From the NCBI GenBank assembly GCA_029167225.1, contig JARFNK010000007.1, positions 1 to 64,000 of the forward strand: a stretch of DNA of 64,000 nucleotides, written 5' to 3'. A program made the position numbers and the translations under genes. Below, piece after piece: positions 55,969 to 64,000 of the stretch. Below the pieces are notes generated by a model. That model made no database searches. It saw nothing but the letters and a program-made list of their open reading frames with translations, and was not told the origin of the DNA. The first letter of the stretch is position 1; each line of letters opens with the position of its first letter. The stretch is from Sphingobium arseniciresistens (GTDB lineage Bacteria > Pseudomonadota > Alphaproteobacteria > Sphingomonadales > Sphingomonadaceae).

Positions 55969-56380
55969 CGTTCATCCCCATCAGCGGTGGAGAGAAGACG
56001 GCGCGCAAAAATGCCTGCCCGGAACGCCGCGAAGCGCACGGATGAACATCTCTGGATCGACGGGTCGCAGCTAAATGGTCAGGATCGACCCCGGAAACGC
56101 AGTCTTCTGCTGGAGAATATCAAAACATCCCCTATGCCACCAAATATCTGTGACGACTTGTTTCTTTGTTGTTCGCCACGGTTCTGATCCTATTCCTCAA
56201 CTTTCTGCAAGTCATGTAGATTCAAGGTTTGTTAACCATCTTGATGGCTTGGCCAGGGTTAATGCTCTCTTGATATATATCCAAAGATTAAGAGCGAATT
56301 GGAGTGTTATATCTTTTGAATTATTCTTGGCTGATAGTGTGGTTAAGATAGCGGACTGCAACAAAAGCGACTCGGGGCAT
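55969..56380. other. AT-rich divergent promoter region, adhesin versus two-component system
   Basis: About 410 bases between the adhesin start (minus) and the kinase start (plus). Bases 56100-56360 are markedly AT-rich with several TATAT and TTAA stretches, unlike anything else in the window. GGTT-TGTT-AACC (56226-56237) is a small dyad. The plus-strand frame stays open across the region, but codon use there is not that of the genome, so I take it as noncoding regulatory DNA. Confidence 0.6.
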
Positions 56381-58105
56381 ATGATCGCGAAGCAGGCAGG
56401 GATGGGGATGGTCACGCTGCTCGGCGACATTGCCGACAGGCTCGGTCGTTCGCCGATGGCGATCCTCGCCATGGCGCGCATCGTTGTGGGTTTGCTCGTC
56501 ATCAACTGCCTGATGCTGGCGGCGCAGCAAATTCCCGAGCTTGGCCGGGCACCGGCTGTCGGCCAGTGGCTGGTGCTGGCGTGGATCATCGTGTTCCCGG
56601 CGACCAAAATGCTGTCCGCCCGCATGGAGATGGGGCTGAGGCCGGCGCTGCTGCTCATTGATTTCCACGTGCTGATGGTCATCATCGCCTTGCTGCGCCA
56701 GCTGGAACTTCCGGCGCTCTGCTGCGCGCTCCTCCTGCTCTGGGCCATCCACGAACGCTTCGGCCGCGCGATCACGGCACTGGCTGCCGTCGGCATCATC
56801 CTGACGCTGCTCGTGCGCCACAATTATGGTCCTTGGGACGAGGTTCTGGTCAAGGCCATGGATCTGTCGCTGATCGACAGCGCAACGGTGGTGATCGGCT
56901 GCCTTGCCAGTGTCGCGGTCATCGGCGCGGGGCTGCGCCGATCCAACCTCAAGCTCTGGGTGGATCAGTTGCAGGCGGTCGGGGGCAATGTGAGCGAGCT
57001 GCCGGTCGCGTTGCTGCTCGGCGAACTCGGGAGCATCTGCGATGCGCGCCGATGCGGGCTCATATGGCGCAACCTGGTGACTGACGAGGTGGTTTGCCTG
57101 CGCTGGGAAGACGGCACGGTCGAGGAACTGACCCTGACGCCGCAGCTGGCAACCGCGCTACTGCATCCACGGATTCCAGAAACGCCCTTTCTCTTTGCGC
57201 GCGGGTCGGACGAGGTTTTGCTGCGCAACACGATTGGCTCGCTCCGCCTGCGCGGCGCACCCGATCTGGTGGATGCCATCATGCAGGCCTATGGGCTCGG
57301 GCTGGGCGCGGGCTTCCCGGTCGTGGCGGGAGATATTGCCGGCATGGGCTTCGTCGAGCTGCGCCATGGCTGGGCGGCGGGCGCGCTTGACCAGCTGACC
57401 CGGATCCAGGAAGGGGTCGAGACCTTTTTCGAACGCTATTATTTCCTGGTGGCCTGGCGCGAGCGTTCCTTTGTCGAGGCGCGCCAGGCGATGAGCCGCG
57501 ACCTGCACGACAGCGTGCTCCAGACGCTCGCCGCGCTTCGCATCCGTCTGGCGACGATACAGGGCGGGCTGGACAAGGCGGCCGAAACGGCGCTGGTCGA
57601 CGAGGTGGAGCGGCTGCAGCAACTCATCATCGCGGAGCAGAAGAACCTGCGGCAATTGCTGGACCAGAGCGCCCGTGACGCCGATCTGGAAGAGGATCTG
57701 GCTGCCTGCCTCAAGCGCTGCGCCGCGCTCGCCGCGGCCCAGTGGAATGTCGAATGCCTGCCGATTTTCGCGCAGGACGACATCTTCGTTCCTCGCACGG
57801 TCGCCATCCAGGTGGAGTTTCTTGTGCGCGAAATGGTCGCGAACGCCGTGCAGCATGCCCATGCGCGAAAGGTCATGGTCGCCGTCTCGGTCCATGCGGA
57901 TCAGCTTGTACTGGCTTTTCGGGACGATTCCGGTTGGAACGCCAGTAAAACAGTTGGCGATGATGATGGAAAGGAGATAATGGTACAATCCAGGTCACTG
58001 AAACAAAGGCTGAGTTCAATCGGCGGCAGGGCCTATTTTGACAGATTAGATAAAAGTTCAATCATGTCTGTTCAAATACCGATTAGGATGAGGATCCACA
58101 AATAA
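56381..58105 (+). CDS. Membrane sensor histidine kinase (HisKA_3, NarX/DesK-like)
   Basis: About 574 residues from ATG 56381 (56402 and 56408 are alternatives; the frame extends upstream into AT-rich DNA). A membrane region of five or six helices (MARIVVGLLVINCLMLAAQ; WLVLAWIIVFPATKML; LLLIDFHVLMVIIALLRQL) is followed by a GAF-like domain and the dimerisation box SRDLHDSVLQTLAALRIRLA with His376, then an ATPase domain (EFLVREMVANAVQHAHARKV with the N-box Asn). The G-boxes at the end are degenerate and short. The stop overlaps the response regulator start by one base. Divergent from the adhesin gene. Confidence 0.85.
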   Translation: MIAKQAGMGMVTLLGDIADRLGRSPMAILAMARIVVGLLVINCLMLAAQQIPELGRAPAVGQWLVLAWIIVFPATKMLSARMEMGLRPALLLIDFHVLMVIIALLRQLELPALCCALLLLWAIHERFGRAITALAAVGIILTLLVRHNYGPWDEVLVKAMDLSLIDSATVVIGCLASVAVIGAGLRRSNLKLWVDQLQAVGGNVSELPVALLLGELGSICDARRCGLIWRNLVTDEVVCLRWEDGTVEELTLTPQLATALLHPRIPETPFLFARGSDEVLLRNTIGSLRLRGAPDLVDAIMQAYGLGLGAGFPVVAGDIAGMGFVELRHGWAAGALDQLTRIQEGVETFFERYYFLVAWRERSFVEARQAMSRDLHDSVLQTLAALRIRLATIQGGLDKAAETALVDEVERLQQLIIAEQKNLRQLLDQSARDADLEEDLAACLKRCAALAAAQWNVECLPIFAQDDIFVPRTVAIQVEFLVREMVANAVQHAHARKVMVAVSVHADQLVLAFRDDSGWNASKTVGDDDGKEIMVQSRSLKQRLSSIGGRAYFDRLDKSSIMSVQIPIRMRIHK

Positions 58106-58737
58106 TGTCAAAGCTCGTCATCGTTGACGATCATCCAATATTTCTTGATGGTCTGGCGCATTTCCTGCAATCAAATGGTCATGAAATCCTCGGGTTTGCG
58201 CGCAACATTGAAGATGCGATTGCGCTTATCAATCGCGTTTCGCCGGAAATTGTCGTCCTTGACGTCAGCATGAAGGACGGTGGCGGGCCACGGATATTGT
58301 CGGAACTTCGCGCGGCTGGAAATACAGTGCCCGCGATCTTCCTGACGGTCAGTATCCGGCCCGACCAGACCCTTGCGGCGATCGAGATGGGCGTCAACGG
58401 GATCGTCCTGAAGGAACGGGATCCCGAGGAACTGCTGGCGTGCATCGCCAAGGTCGAGGCCGGCGAGAATTCGGTCGATCCCGACATCATGAACGAGGCG
58501 CTGCGGTTCAGCATCATGGTGCGGAACAACCGGCCGCCGCCGGTGGATCATCTGACTGAGCGCGAGCGCGAGATTTCCAAGCTCATCCGCGCCGGCCTGC
58601 GCAATCGGGTCATCGCCGAAAAATGCGGGCTGACCGAGGGGACGGTGAAGGTCCATCTGCACAGCATCTTCCAGAAGCTGGGCGTGAAGTCGCGCGCCGA
58701 ACTGATCGTATCGATGATGCCTGCGCAGGCGGAATAA
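58105..58737 (+). CDS. NarL/LuxR-type response regulator
   Basis: A 210-residue regulator: receiver domain with acidic pair Asp8/Asp9 (KLVIVDDHPIFLDGL), phospho-acceptor Asp53 (IVVLDVSMKDGG) and the conserved Lys (GIVLKERDPEELL), and a C-terminal LuxR helix-turn-helix (LTEREREISKLIRAGLRNRVIAEKCGLTEGTVKVHLHSIFQKLGVKSRAEL). It is co-translated with the kinase. Given the divergent adhesin promoter next to the kinase gene, control of the adhesin is a natural guess. Confidence 0.93.
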   Translation: MSKLVIVDDHPIFLDGLAHFLQSNGHEILGFARNIEDAIALINRVSPEIVVLDVSMKDGGGPRILSELRAAGNTVPAIFLTVSIRPDQTLAAIEMGVNGIVLKERDPEELLACIAKVEAGENSVDPDIMNEALRFSIMVRNNRPPPVDHLTEREREISKLIRAGLRNRVIAEKCGLTEGTVKVHLHSIFQKLGVKSRAELIVSMMPAQAE

Positions 58738-58743
58738 GGGCGC

Positions 58744-58768
58744 GGGTCGGCTCTTTCCGAGCCGTCCC
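58744..58768 (+). terminator. Possible terminator of the two-component operon
   Basis: GGGTCGGCTC-TTTCC-GAGCCGTCCC forms a 10-bp stem with one T-T mismatch right after the response regulator stop. No T-run follows. Confidence 0.45.
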
Positions 58769-58871
58769 ATACCGGGTGCTGCCAGCTGTCCGGTCCTGGC
58801 GCCGAGACTTTTGCGCCGACAGCTGCGTCGCAGTAGGGAAAGGATTAACCAACGGGCGCTAACGTCGCGTC

Positions 58872-60665
58872 ATGTCGGGCCTTCAGGACGATCGCCGCCG
58901 CGCGGTCGACTTAGAAAATTTGATACCAATGCTGACCGCTGCGCTGGGCTATCTGTTCCTTGCCGGCGGAACCATTGCGCTGACCAGCAACGGTCGCGAT
59001 CATGCGACCATCTGGCCGGCCGATGCCGTCATCCTTGCGCTGCTGCTCCCCCGGCCGCGATCACACTGGCCCGCCATCCTGCTTTCGGGCTGGGCGGCCA
59101 ATCTTATGGCGAACATCCTGACGCGGGGCTGGGCGCCCGGCATCGTGCTTTATGGCGCGATCAACATGGGTCAGGTGCTGTTTGCCGCCCATATGCTGAA
59201 GCCACGGTTCAGGTCGCAGGGCATACTCGCCGACGTTCCCGCACTGGCGCGCTTCGTGCTCTGGGCCGGGTTGGTCGCGCCGGGGTTCGGGGCGGCGCTG
59301 GGCGCTGGCGTGACATGGCTCAACTACGGCCAGGCTTTTGGCCAGTCCTTCCTGCTCTGGTTTTCCAGCAACGCGCTGGGACTGCTGATCTGCACACCTT
59401 TTCTCACCGCCCTTTTCGGTGGGGACTATGTTCGCAGCTTCAGGGCGAAGAGCATGGGAGGAAAGGTCGAGACCCTGTTGCTGCTGCTGGTCGTCGTCGC
59501 GACCTCGCTGATCATTTTCTGCACGACCCGGCTTCCAGTGCTTTTCGTGCCGCTGGTGGTGGTTGTCCTCACGACCTTTCGCCTGGGTCGGCTGGAAGCC
59601 AAGGCGGGGGTTATGGCGGTCGCCGTCATCGGGATGATCGCCAGCCTGAACGGTCTTGGCCCGATCGCCGCCATCGAGGGAGCGCGCGCCTTTCAGGCCG
59701 TCTTCCTCCAGCTTTATCTCGTCACGCTTCTGCTCGCGACCTTGCCCATCGCGACGATCATGGCGTCGCGAAAGGAGGCCTTGCTGCGGCTGCGCGAGAA
59801 GGAAGAAAGCCTGCGTCTGGTGATGGCGCACTCCGCCAACGCGCTGCTCAGCTTCGACCCGCAGGGGGTGTGCAGGTTCGCCGAAGGCCCCGTCGCTCAG
59901 GTTCTGGGGGTCTCGGCAGAGAGCATGAACGGCACCTCCATCGCAGCGCTCGGCGATATGAGCGGGGCCGTATTGCAGGCTTATTCGACCGCGCTCCGCG
60001 CGCCGGGCGAGGAAGCGCGCGCAGAGTTCATTCCGCTGGCGCGACCGGGCATGACCATCGAGGTGTCCTTCAAGGCGATGATGGTCGGGGATGCGCTCCT
60101 CGGCACGGTCGCCAATGTCTGCGATGTCAGCAAGCGCAAGGCGCAGGAGGCCGCGTTGATGCGTGCGGCAGACGCCGACGGCCTGACCGGGCTGCTCAAC
60201 CGGTCCGGCTTCATGAAGCGCCTGCGCCATCGGCTGTCGACCTATCCCGAACCCACGGCGCTGGCGCTGATCGACGTGGATCGCTTCAAGCGGGTGAATG
60301 ACGAGCATGGGCATCAGGTCGGCGACGAAATCCTGATAGAGATTGCCGCCGCGCTGAAATCGGGCGCGCGGACGAACGACTATGTCGGGCGGCTTGGCGG
60401 CGACGAGTTCGTCATCATGTTCGCCTCGGGATGTGCAGAGGCGGAGCGGGCCTGCAATCGCATCGCGCGCAACATCATCTCGGCGCCGCACCAGGCGCCC
60501 GGCGGACAGACCATCCATTCGTCGATCAGCTGCGGCCTGGCGGAGTTCCATGTCGGCATGAGCGCCGAGCAACTCATGCACGCGGCCGACATGGCGCTCT
60601 ATGAGGCAAAGCGCGGCGGCCGCAATCAGGTGCGGTCGGCGTCCAGCCTGGGCAATGCCGCCTGA
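58872..60665 (+). CDS. Diguanylate cyclase with MASE1 sensor and PAS domain
   Basis: A 597-residue protein. MASE1 membrane sensor of about eight helices (residues about 20-300; WPADAVILALLLPRP is typical), a PAS domain (about 315-425; LRLVMAHSANALLSFDPQGVCRF), and a GGDEF domain (about 435-590) with ALIDVDRFKRVNDEHGHQVGDEIL and an intact active site GGDEF at 509-513. An inhibitory I-site RxxD (Arg500-Asp503) lies five residues before it, so product inhibition by c-di-GMP is expected. It makes c-di-GMP, the signal that in Lap systems keeps the adhesin on the surface. Confidence 0.93.
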   Translation: MSGLQDDRRRAVDLENLIPMLTAALGYLFLAGGTIALTSNGRDHATIWPADAVILALLLPRPRSHWPAILLSGWAANLMANILTRGWAPGIVLYGAINMGQVLFAAHMLKPRFRSQGILADVPALARFVLWAGLVAPGFGAALGAGVTWLNYGQAFGQSFLLWFSSNALGLLICTPFLTALFGGDYVRSFRAKSMGGKVETLLLLLVVVATSLIIFCTTRLPVLFVPLVVVVLTTFRLGRLEAKAGVMAVAVIGMIASLNGLGPIAAIEGARAFQAVFLQLYLVTLLLATLPIATIMASRKEALLRLREKEESLRLVMAHSANALLSFDPQGVCRFAEGPVAQVLGVSAESMNGTSIAALGDMSGAVLQAYSTALRAPGEEARAEFIPLARPGMTIEVSFKAMMVGDALLGTVANVCDVSKRKAQEAALMRAADADGLTGLLNRSGFMKRLRHRLSTYPEPTALALIDVDRFKRVNDEHGHQVGDEILIEIAAALKSGARTNDYVGRLGGDEFVIMFASGCAEAERACNRIARNIISAPHQAPGGQTIHSSISCGLAEFHVGMSAEQLMHAADMALYEAKRGGRNQVRSASSLGNAA

Positions 60666-60732
60666 GGCGTGGAAGACGCATCTGATCGCGGGCGAAGGAA
60701 GGGTAAGCGTGCGTCGGTCGTCGGCTGCGCTT

Positions 60733-61506
60733 TCAGTTCGCCGGGTGCATGTCCCAGAAAAAGGGCAGGGCGGTTTCCCCCGTCTGCGCGCCGCTGGGGT
60801 CGAACCGCCGCTCGATCGCCAGCCCCTTGCCGCTACTGTCGACCGCGATGACGGTGCTGCATCGGGTGCCATAGACCGGATCGTTGATGAAGATCGGAGA
60901 GGCCGGCGCCTCCAGCGGCGCATCGGAGGGCTCGCTGGGCGAAATCCCGAAATCCGCTAGCGCCTCGCTGCGCAGCGCGTCGAACAGGGCGGCGGGCTCG
61001 TCGACGTCCGCGACGATCCATTCCAGCAGTCTGGCCTTCAACTGCAAGGTCTTGGGCCAGGGCTCGTCCAGCGCGCCGTTGGACAGGCCATAGATACCGG
61101 GCGCAAGGATCGAATGGACCGGCGTCGGCCGATTGGAAAGGAAGCGGGCCTGTTCCCGATCGGCCAGGATGAGGTTGAAGGGGTTGAAATCGTCGAGTGG
61201 CGCAAGATCGGGGTCGGCGTAGCGGCCCTCGCCAGTCAACAGGTCAGTGACCAGCGCACCCCGCGATGCGCGGTCCGGGTGCGGCCCGCCATGTCCGCGC
61301 AGGTTGGTGACGATCGCGGCGCGGCCCTGTTCCGAAACGCCCAGCCAGGTGCCCCCCGATTGCAGGTCGCGTCCGGCGATCAGGTGATCGGGCTGGTCCC
61401 ACCGCGCCATCGGGGCGGCCGGACGGGCATGCAGCTCGTCCCGGTTCCCCGCCATCACCAGATGCCAGCGCGGATGCGCGCGCCATGCCATCGCCAGAAT
61501 GCACAT
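60733..61506 (-). CDS. NRDE-domain protein (TANGO2-like)
   Basis: A 257-residue protein starting MCILAMAWRAHPRWHLVMAGNRDELHARP, the N-R-D-E signature of the TANGO2 family with its invariant Cys2, followed by LIAGRDLQSGGTWLGVSEQGRAAIVTNLRG and, near the end, YGTRCSTVIAVD. The family has been tied to haem trafficking or lipid/Golgi functions in eukaryotes; bacterial roles are undefined. GGAG lies upstream of the ATG. Stands alone between the cyclase and Tad genes. Confidence 0.9.
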   Translation of the reverse strand: MCILAMAWRAHPRWHLVMAGNRDELHARPAAPMARWDQPDHLIAGRDLQSGGTWLGVSEQGRAAIVTNLRGHGGPHPDRASRGALVTDLLTGEGRYADPDLAPLDDFNPFNLILADREQARFLSNRPTPVHSILAPGIYGLSNGALDEPWPKTLQLKARLLEWIVADVDEPAALFDALRSEALADFGISPSEPSDAPLEAPASPIFINDPVYGTRCSTVIAVDSSGKGLAIERRFDPSGAQTGETALPFFWDMHPAN

Positions 61507-61694
61507 GCCTGCTCCTATGGCCCGTTCTATGGTCCACCCTATGGCGGAGTCATGCCTTCAGGCGAAGCGGAAAACATCATGTTTCTTCGGGTCGCCGGTG
61601 TGGCGCGATGGGCGGAAACCCATGGCGCATGTTCCCGTTTTCTGATGCCGCATTTCTGAACCGATGACCGCCAAGGATCAGCATTGAAAATGCG

Positions 61695-62228
61695 CTAGCC
61701 CATCGGGCCGGATGCCGTGCGCAGGAAGGCCGGTTTGCGCGAGATGCCGTCGGGATTGGGGCCCTGAAGGAACAGGCAGGCGATCGCGCCGATGGCGATG
61801 GCCACGCCATAGGGGATCGGCCCCTTCGGCTTCAGCACCGGATTGCGCACCCGCTCGGCATTGGCCGGCATCGCGAGGCGGCGCACGGCGATGAGCACCA
61901 GCGTCAGCAGCCCGCCTACCATCGTCACATAGGCGAACAGCGCCGGCAGCCCGGTAATCGGGAACCACAGCGCCGTGGCGGCCAGCAGCTTGACGTCGCC
62001 GCCTCCCAGCCATCCACGGCCGAACATCAGGATGCCGAGGCCCAGCATGGCGAGGAAGGACGCGGCGTTCATCCAGATGGAAACATTCCACCCGACCGCC
62101 GCGACCCAGCAGACATAGAGGATGACCATCAGCACCGGAAACAGGTTGGCGATCCGCAGTGAGGCGATATCCTGCAGGGCAGCGAGTGCCAGCACCAGGG
62201 CTGCGGCGAGCGGTATCAGCTGGATCAT
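61695..62228 (-). CDS. cpaA: Prepilin peptidase (CpaA/TadV, A24 family)
   Basis: A 177-residue membrane peptidase with about five or six helices. The two catalytic aspartates are Asp20 in ALQDIASLRIANLFP and Asp78 in GWLGGGDVKLLAA. It trims the Flp pilin of Tad pili. The start overlaps the stop of the TPR gene by 4 bases. Lying at the end of the Tad operon is common. Confidence 0.92.
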   Translation of the reverse strand: MIQLIPLAAALVLALAALQDIASLRIANLFPVLMVILYVCWVAAVGWNVSIWMNAASFLAMLGLGILMFGRGWLGGGDVKLLAATALWFPITGLPALFAYVTMVGGLLTLVLIAVRRLAMPANAERVRNPVLKPKGPIPYGVAIAIGAIACLFLQGPNPDGISRKPAFLRTASGPMG

Positions 62229-63097
62229 CGGGAACCATCCTTCGCGAGCAAGTCGAGCCCGTCGGTTGCGCCATAATATTCGGCGGTGGTGAGCGCCTGG
62301 GCGGAGAGCAGGCGGGCCTCGGCGTCCTGCCCTGCCTGCCGGGCGGCACGCGAGGCATTGGCGAGCCGGCTCGCGGTCACGGCCGAAGTCTCGTTCTCGC
62401 CAAGATCACGCAGGGGCAGGCCGGCGACCGTGCGGGCGGCGTCTTCGTTGATGCGATAGCGCGGATTGGTGCCGTCCAGGCGGGCGGCCTCGGCAAACAG
62501 GTTCGCCGCTTCTGTTGCGCGGTTCTGGTGCAGCAGGGACATGCCATAATTATTGGCGACCCGCGCCGGGCGGTCGGTCAGCCGAAAGGCGGTCTCGAAG
62601 GCCGCCGCGCTTTCCTTCCATGCGGCTTGGCGATCATGCGCCATGCCCAGTGCCTCCCATGCCTGCCACTGGTTGGGGCAAGCCGCCACCGCGCGTTCGA
62701 GGGCGGCGAGGGCATCGGTATCGCGCCCGGTGCGCAGATAGCCGCTGCCCAATGTCTGGAGCAGCCGGCAGGATGTGTCGCCGGACGCCAGCAGCGGTTC
62801 GAGGCGCGCGACCACTTCCGGCGCCTGGTCCTCGCCTAGAGCCAGTTGCGCGCTGGCGACCTGATAGCGCGGGCTCTGGCGCACGGTCATGTCGGCGCCG
62901 ATGCGCGAGAGCAGCAGGCTTGCCTGAACCATGCGCCCGGCATCGATGGCCTCTTCCGCCGCCGTGATGTCATCCTGCGCGTGCGTCACGGAGACCGGCG
63001 CCGGGGCCTCGGCTGCTGTCGGCTCTGTCGCCAGCGCCAGGGCAGCCATGAAGCCGGGCAGGGCGGCAAGCGCCAGCGCGGCAACCCGCCAGCGCAT
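62225..63097 (-). CDS. TPR protein of the Tad cluster
   Basis: A 290-residue secreted TPR protein: signal peptide ALALAALPGFMAALALATEP, then tetratricopeptide helices (RYQVASAQLALGEDQAPEVVARLEPLLASGDTSC; LGSGYLRTGRDTDALAALERAVAACPNQWQAWEALGMAHDR; VANNYGMSLLHQNRATEAANLFAEAARLDG). Probably a periplasmic TadD-like assembly factor for Flp/Tad pili. Its start overlaps the stop of the upstream TPR lipoprotein by one base. Confidence 0.82.
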   Translation of the reverse strand: MRWRVAALALAALPGFMAALALATEPTAAEAPAPVSVTHAQDDITAAEEAIDAGRMVQASLLLSRIGADMTVRQSPRYQVASAQLALGEDQAPEVVARLEPLLASGDTSCRLLQTLGSGYLRTGRDTDALAALERAVAACPNQWQAWEALGMAHDRQAAWKESAAAFETAFRLTDRPARVANNYGMSLLHQNRATEAANLFAEAARLDGTNPRYRINEDAARTVAGLPLRDLGENETSAVTASRLANASRAARQAGQDAEARLLSAQALTTAEYYGATDGLDLLAKDGSR

Positions 63098-63879
63098 CAG
63101 GATTGCTCCTTCGCGTCGGGCACCTGTCGCCGCTGATGAAGGACGGGGGTGAGGAAGGGCGCTGCATTGCCCCCGCGCAGATGGTTGGCCGCGACATGCG
63201 GGGGCTGATCGGCCGGCGCTGCGATATCGGCCTGCTCGGCCGCTGCGTCCTTTTCTGCGCCCCGGTTGAGGATGGTGACGGTGATCTGCGGCGTGAACCG
63301 GCCCAGATTTTCGCCTTGGTCGAGCGCGAGCGTATCCAGCCTCACTTCGGTAAGCGACTGGCGGACAAGGAAGGCGGGCGCGGGCGCGCCATTGCTCCGG
63401 GCCGCTGCGACGGGCCGTGCGGCAATCTGCGCCAGGGTCGTGCGTGGCGTCGCGGGCAGTGTGCCGGGCGCGGCAAGGCTGGCGAGCAGCGCACGGCTCT
63501 CGTCATGCCGGCCCTGCTGCTCCAGGCAGCGCGCGAAATTGCGCCGGACCTTGGTGTCGGCCGGCGCGAAGGACAAAGCGAGCTGGAAGAAGCGGTCGGC
63601 AATGTCATAGCGGCCCATCGCCGCATAGCTGATGGCAAGGCCGTTATAGGCGTCGGCATCGCCCGGATCATGGCGCAGCACCTGGCGATAGGCATCCATC
63701 GCCAGCGCATATTCGCCACGCTGGAACAGCGCATGGCCGGCGGCGATCCCCGCCGACTGGACGCCACCCTGCCGGGGCGAAAGCGGACGGATCTCCAGTT
63801 GCGCCTTGTGCAGGCCGGTGCAGCCGGCCGCCCCGGCCAGTGCCAGTGCGCCGAGCAGCAGGACTGTGCTCTTCATCAT
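63097..63879 (-). CDS. tadD: TadD-like TPR lipoprotein
   Basis: A 260-residue protein with a lipobox signal (LLLGALALAGAAGC), so likely a lipoprotein anchored in a membrane, then two or three TPR units (GHALFQRGEYALAMDAYRQVLRHDPGDADAYNGLAISYAAMGRYDIADRFFQLALSFAPAD). The C-terminal third is low-complexity. TadD lipoproteins of this kind are pilotins for the Tad secretin. ATG 63879 overlaps the stop of the partial upstream gene; GTG 63882 is possible too. RBS GGGAGGGGGG. Confidence 0.85.
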   Translation of the reverse strand: MMKSTVLLLGALALAGAAGCTGLHKAQLEIRPLSPRQGGVQSAGIAAGHALFQRGEYALAMDAYRQVLRHDPGDADAYNGLAISYAAMGRYDIADRFFQLALSFAPADTKVRRNFARCLEQQGRHDESRALLASLAAPGTLPATPRTTLAQIAARPVAAARSNGAPAPAFLVRQSLTEVRLDTLALDQGENLGRFTPQITVTILNRGAEKDAAAEQADIAAPADQPPHVAANHLRGGNAAPFLTPVLHQRRQVPDAKEQS

Positions 63880-64000
63880 CACGACCCCCCTCCCATGGCT
63901 GGCAGCAATGTCCGCACGACGCGGATCATTGCCGGCAGCATCAACACGCCGATCATCACCGGCAGCATGCAGGCGACCAGCGGGATGGAAAGCAGGACCG
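63879..64000 (-). CDS. tadC: C-terminal end of a type II secretion F-family protein (TadC-like, partial)
   Basis: Only the last 40 residues are in the window: LLSIPLVACMLPVMIGVLMLPAMIRVVRTLLPAMGGGS. A hydrophobic helix with an internal P-L-V and L-P-A-M-I-R end is the usual C-terminus of TadC/T2SSF inner-membrane proteins. Position immediately upstream of the TadD-like gene in the same operon supports it. Confidence 0.7.
   Translation of the reverse strand, partial: VLLSIPLVACMLPVMIGVLMLPAMIRVVRTLLPAMGGGS

Noticed and set aside
56075-56380. N-terminal extension of the sensor kinase by about 100 residues
   Set aside because: This part is AT-rich and lacks the GC3 bias of coding DNA; it is better explained as promoter DNA between divergent genes.

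Overview
The window is GC-rich chromosomal DNA from an alphaproteobacterium, most likely a sphingomonad (order Sphingomonadales). This is inferred from gene content and family flavour (a TonB receptor with an Ala/Gly/Cys-rich insert, the sphingomonad winged-helix regulator, alginate-export porin, PdeM, Tad pilus genes) and from palindromic repeats with trailed hairpin arms; no rRNA or other taxonomic marker is present.

Layout. 0-3.1 kb: tail of an IS630-like transposase, a retropepsin-like periplasmic protease, then the divergent pair trhO / pdeM served by a very compact pair of back-to-back promoters. 3.2-12 kb: a TonB-dependent receptor, the divergent pair yggS / thiE-like, an LprI-like small protein of lower GC, a cyclase-family hydrolase and aconitase (acnA), with two long REP-like palindromes between genes. 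12.3-13.3 kb: a winged-helix regulator gene broken by two apparent one-base deletions. 13.8-18.4 kb: a two-subunit molybdenum hydroxylase (iorAB-like) and a TPR-sulfotransferase.

18.6-33.2 kb is the most remarkable region. It holds two complete amine dehydrogenase systems that use different protein-derived quinone cofactors. The first is a quinohemoprotein amine dehydrogenase operon in the order qhpA-D-C-B-G-F-E (di-haem alpha subunit, radical SAM thioether synthase, cysteine-tryptophylquinone gamma subunit, beta propeller, flavoprotein hydroxylase, peptide exporter, subtilisin-like leader protease), followed by a convergent cytochrome c gene. The second is an aromatic/methylamine-type dehydrogenase operon aauB-mauE-mauD-aauA plus a cytochrome c; its small subunit has both tryptophans of tryptophan tryptophylquinone. 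A TetR regulator and an MFS transporter lie between them. The same inverted repeat, TGGAC-N4-GTCCA (exact or with TTGAA as one half), lies 80-125 bp upstream of qhpA, the first cytochrome c gene and aauB, always in the same orientation to the gene, which suggests one regulon. Amines would be oxidised in the periplasm and electrons passed to the two small cytochromes; the molybdenum hydroxylase upstream could oxidise the aldehydes formed (inference).

33.4 kb: tRNA-Val(TAC), followed by a Cache-type chemoreceptor, an alginate-export-type porin and a 3'-5' exoribonuclease. 38.4-56 kb: a Lap-type adhesin system. A LapG-like periplasmic cysteine protease faces a minus-strand operon adhesin-ompA-tolC-lapB-sleB-lapC; the 3267-residue adhesin has a Pro-Ala-Ala-Gly motif at the position expected for LapG cleavage. 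56.4-60.7 kb: a sensor kinase / response regulator pair and a MASE1-PAS-GGDEF diguanylate cyclase, plausible controllers of adhesion. 60.7-64 kb: a TANGO2-like NRDE protein and the end of a Tad pilus cluster (tadC fragment, two TPR proteins, prepilin peptidase).

Start codons are my choices from ribosome-binding sites, signal peptides and promoters; all family names come from reading the translated sequences, not from a database search.
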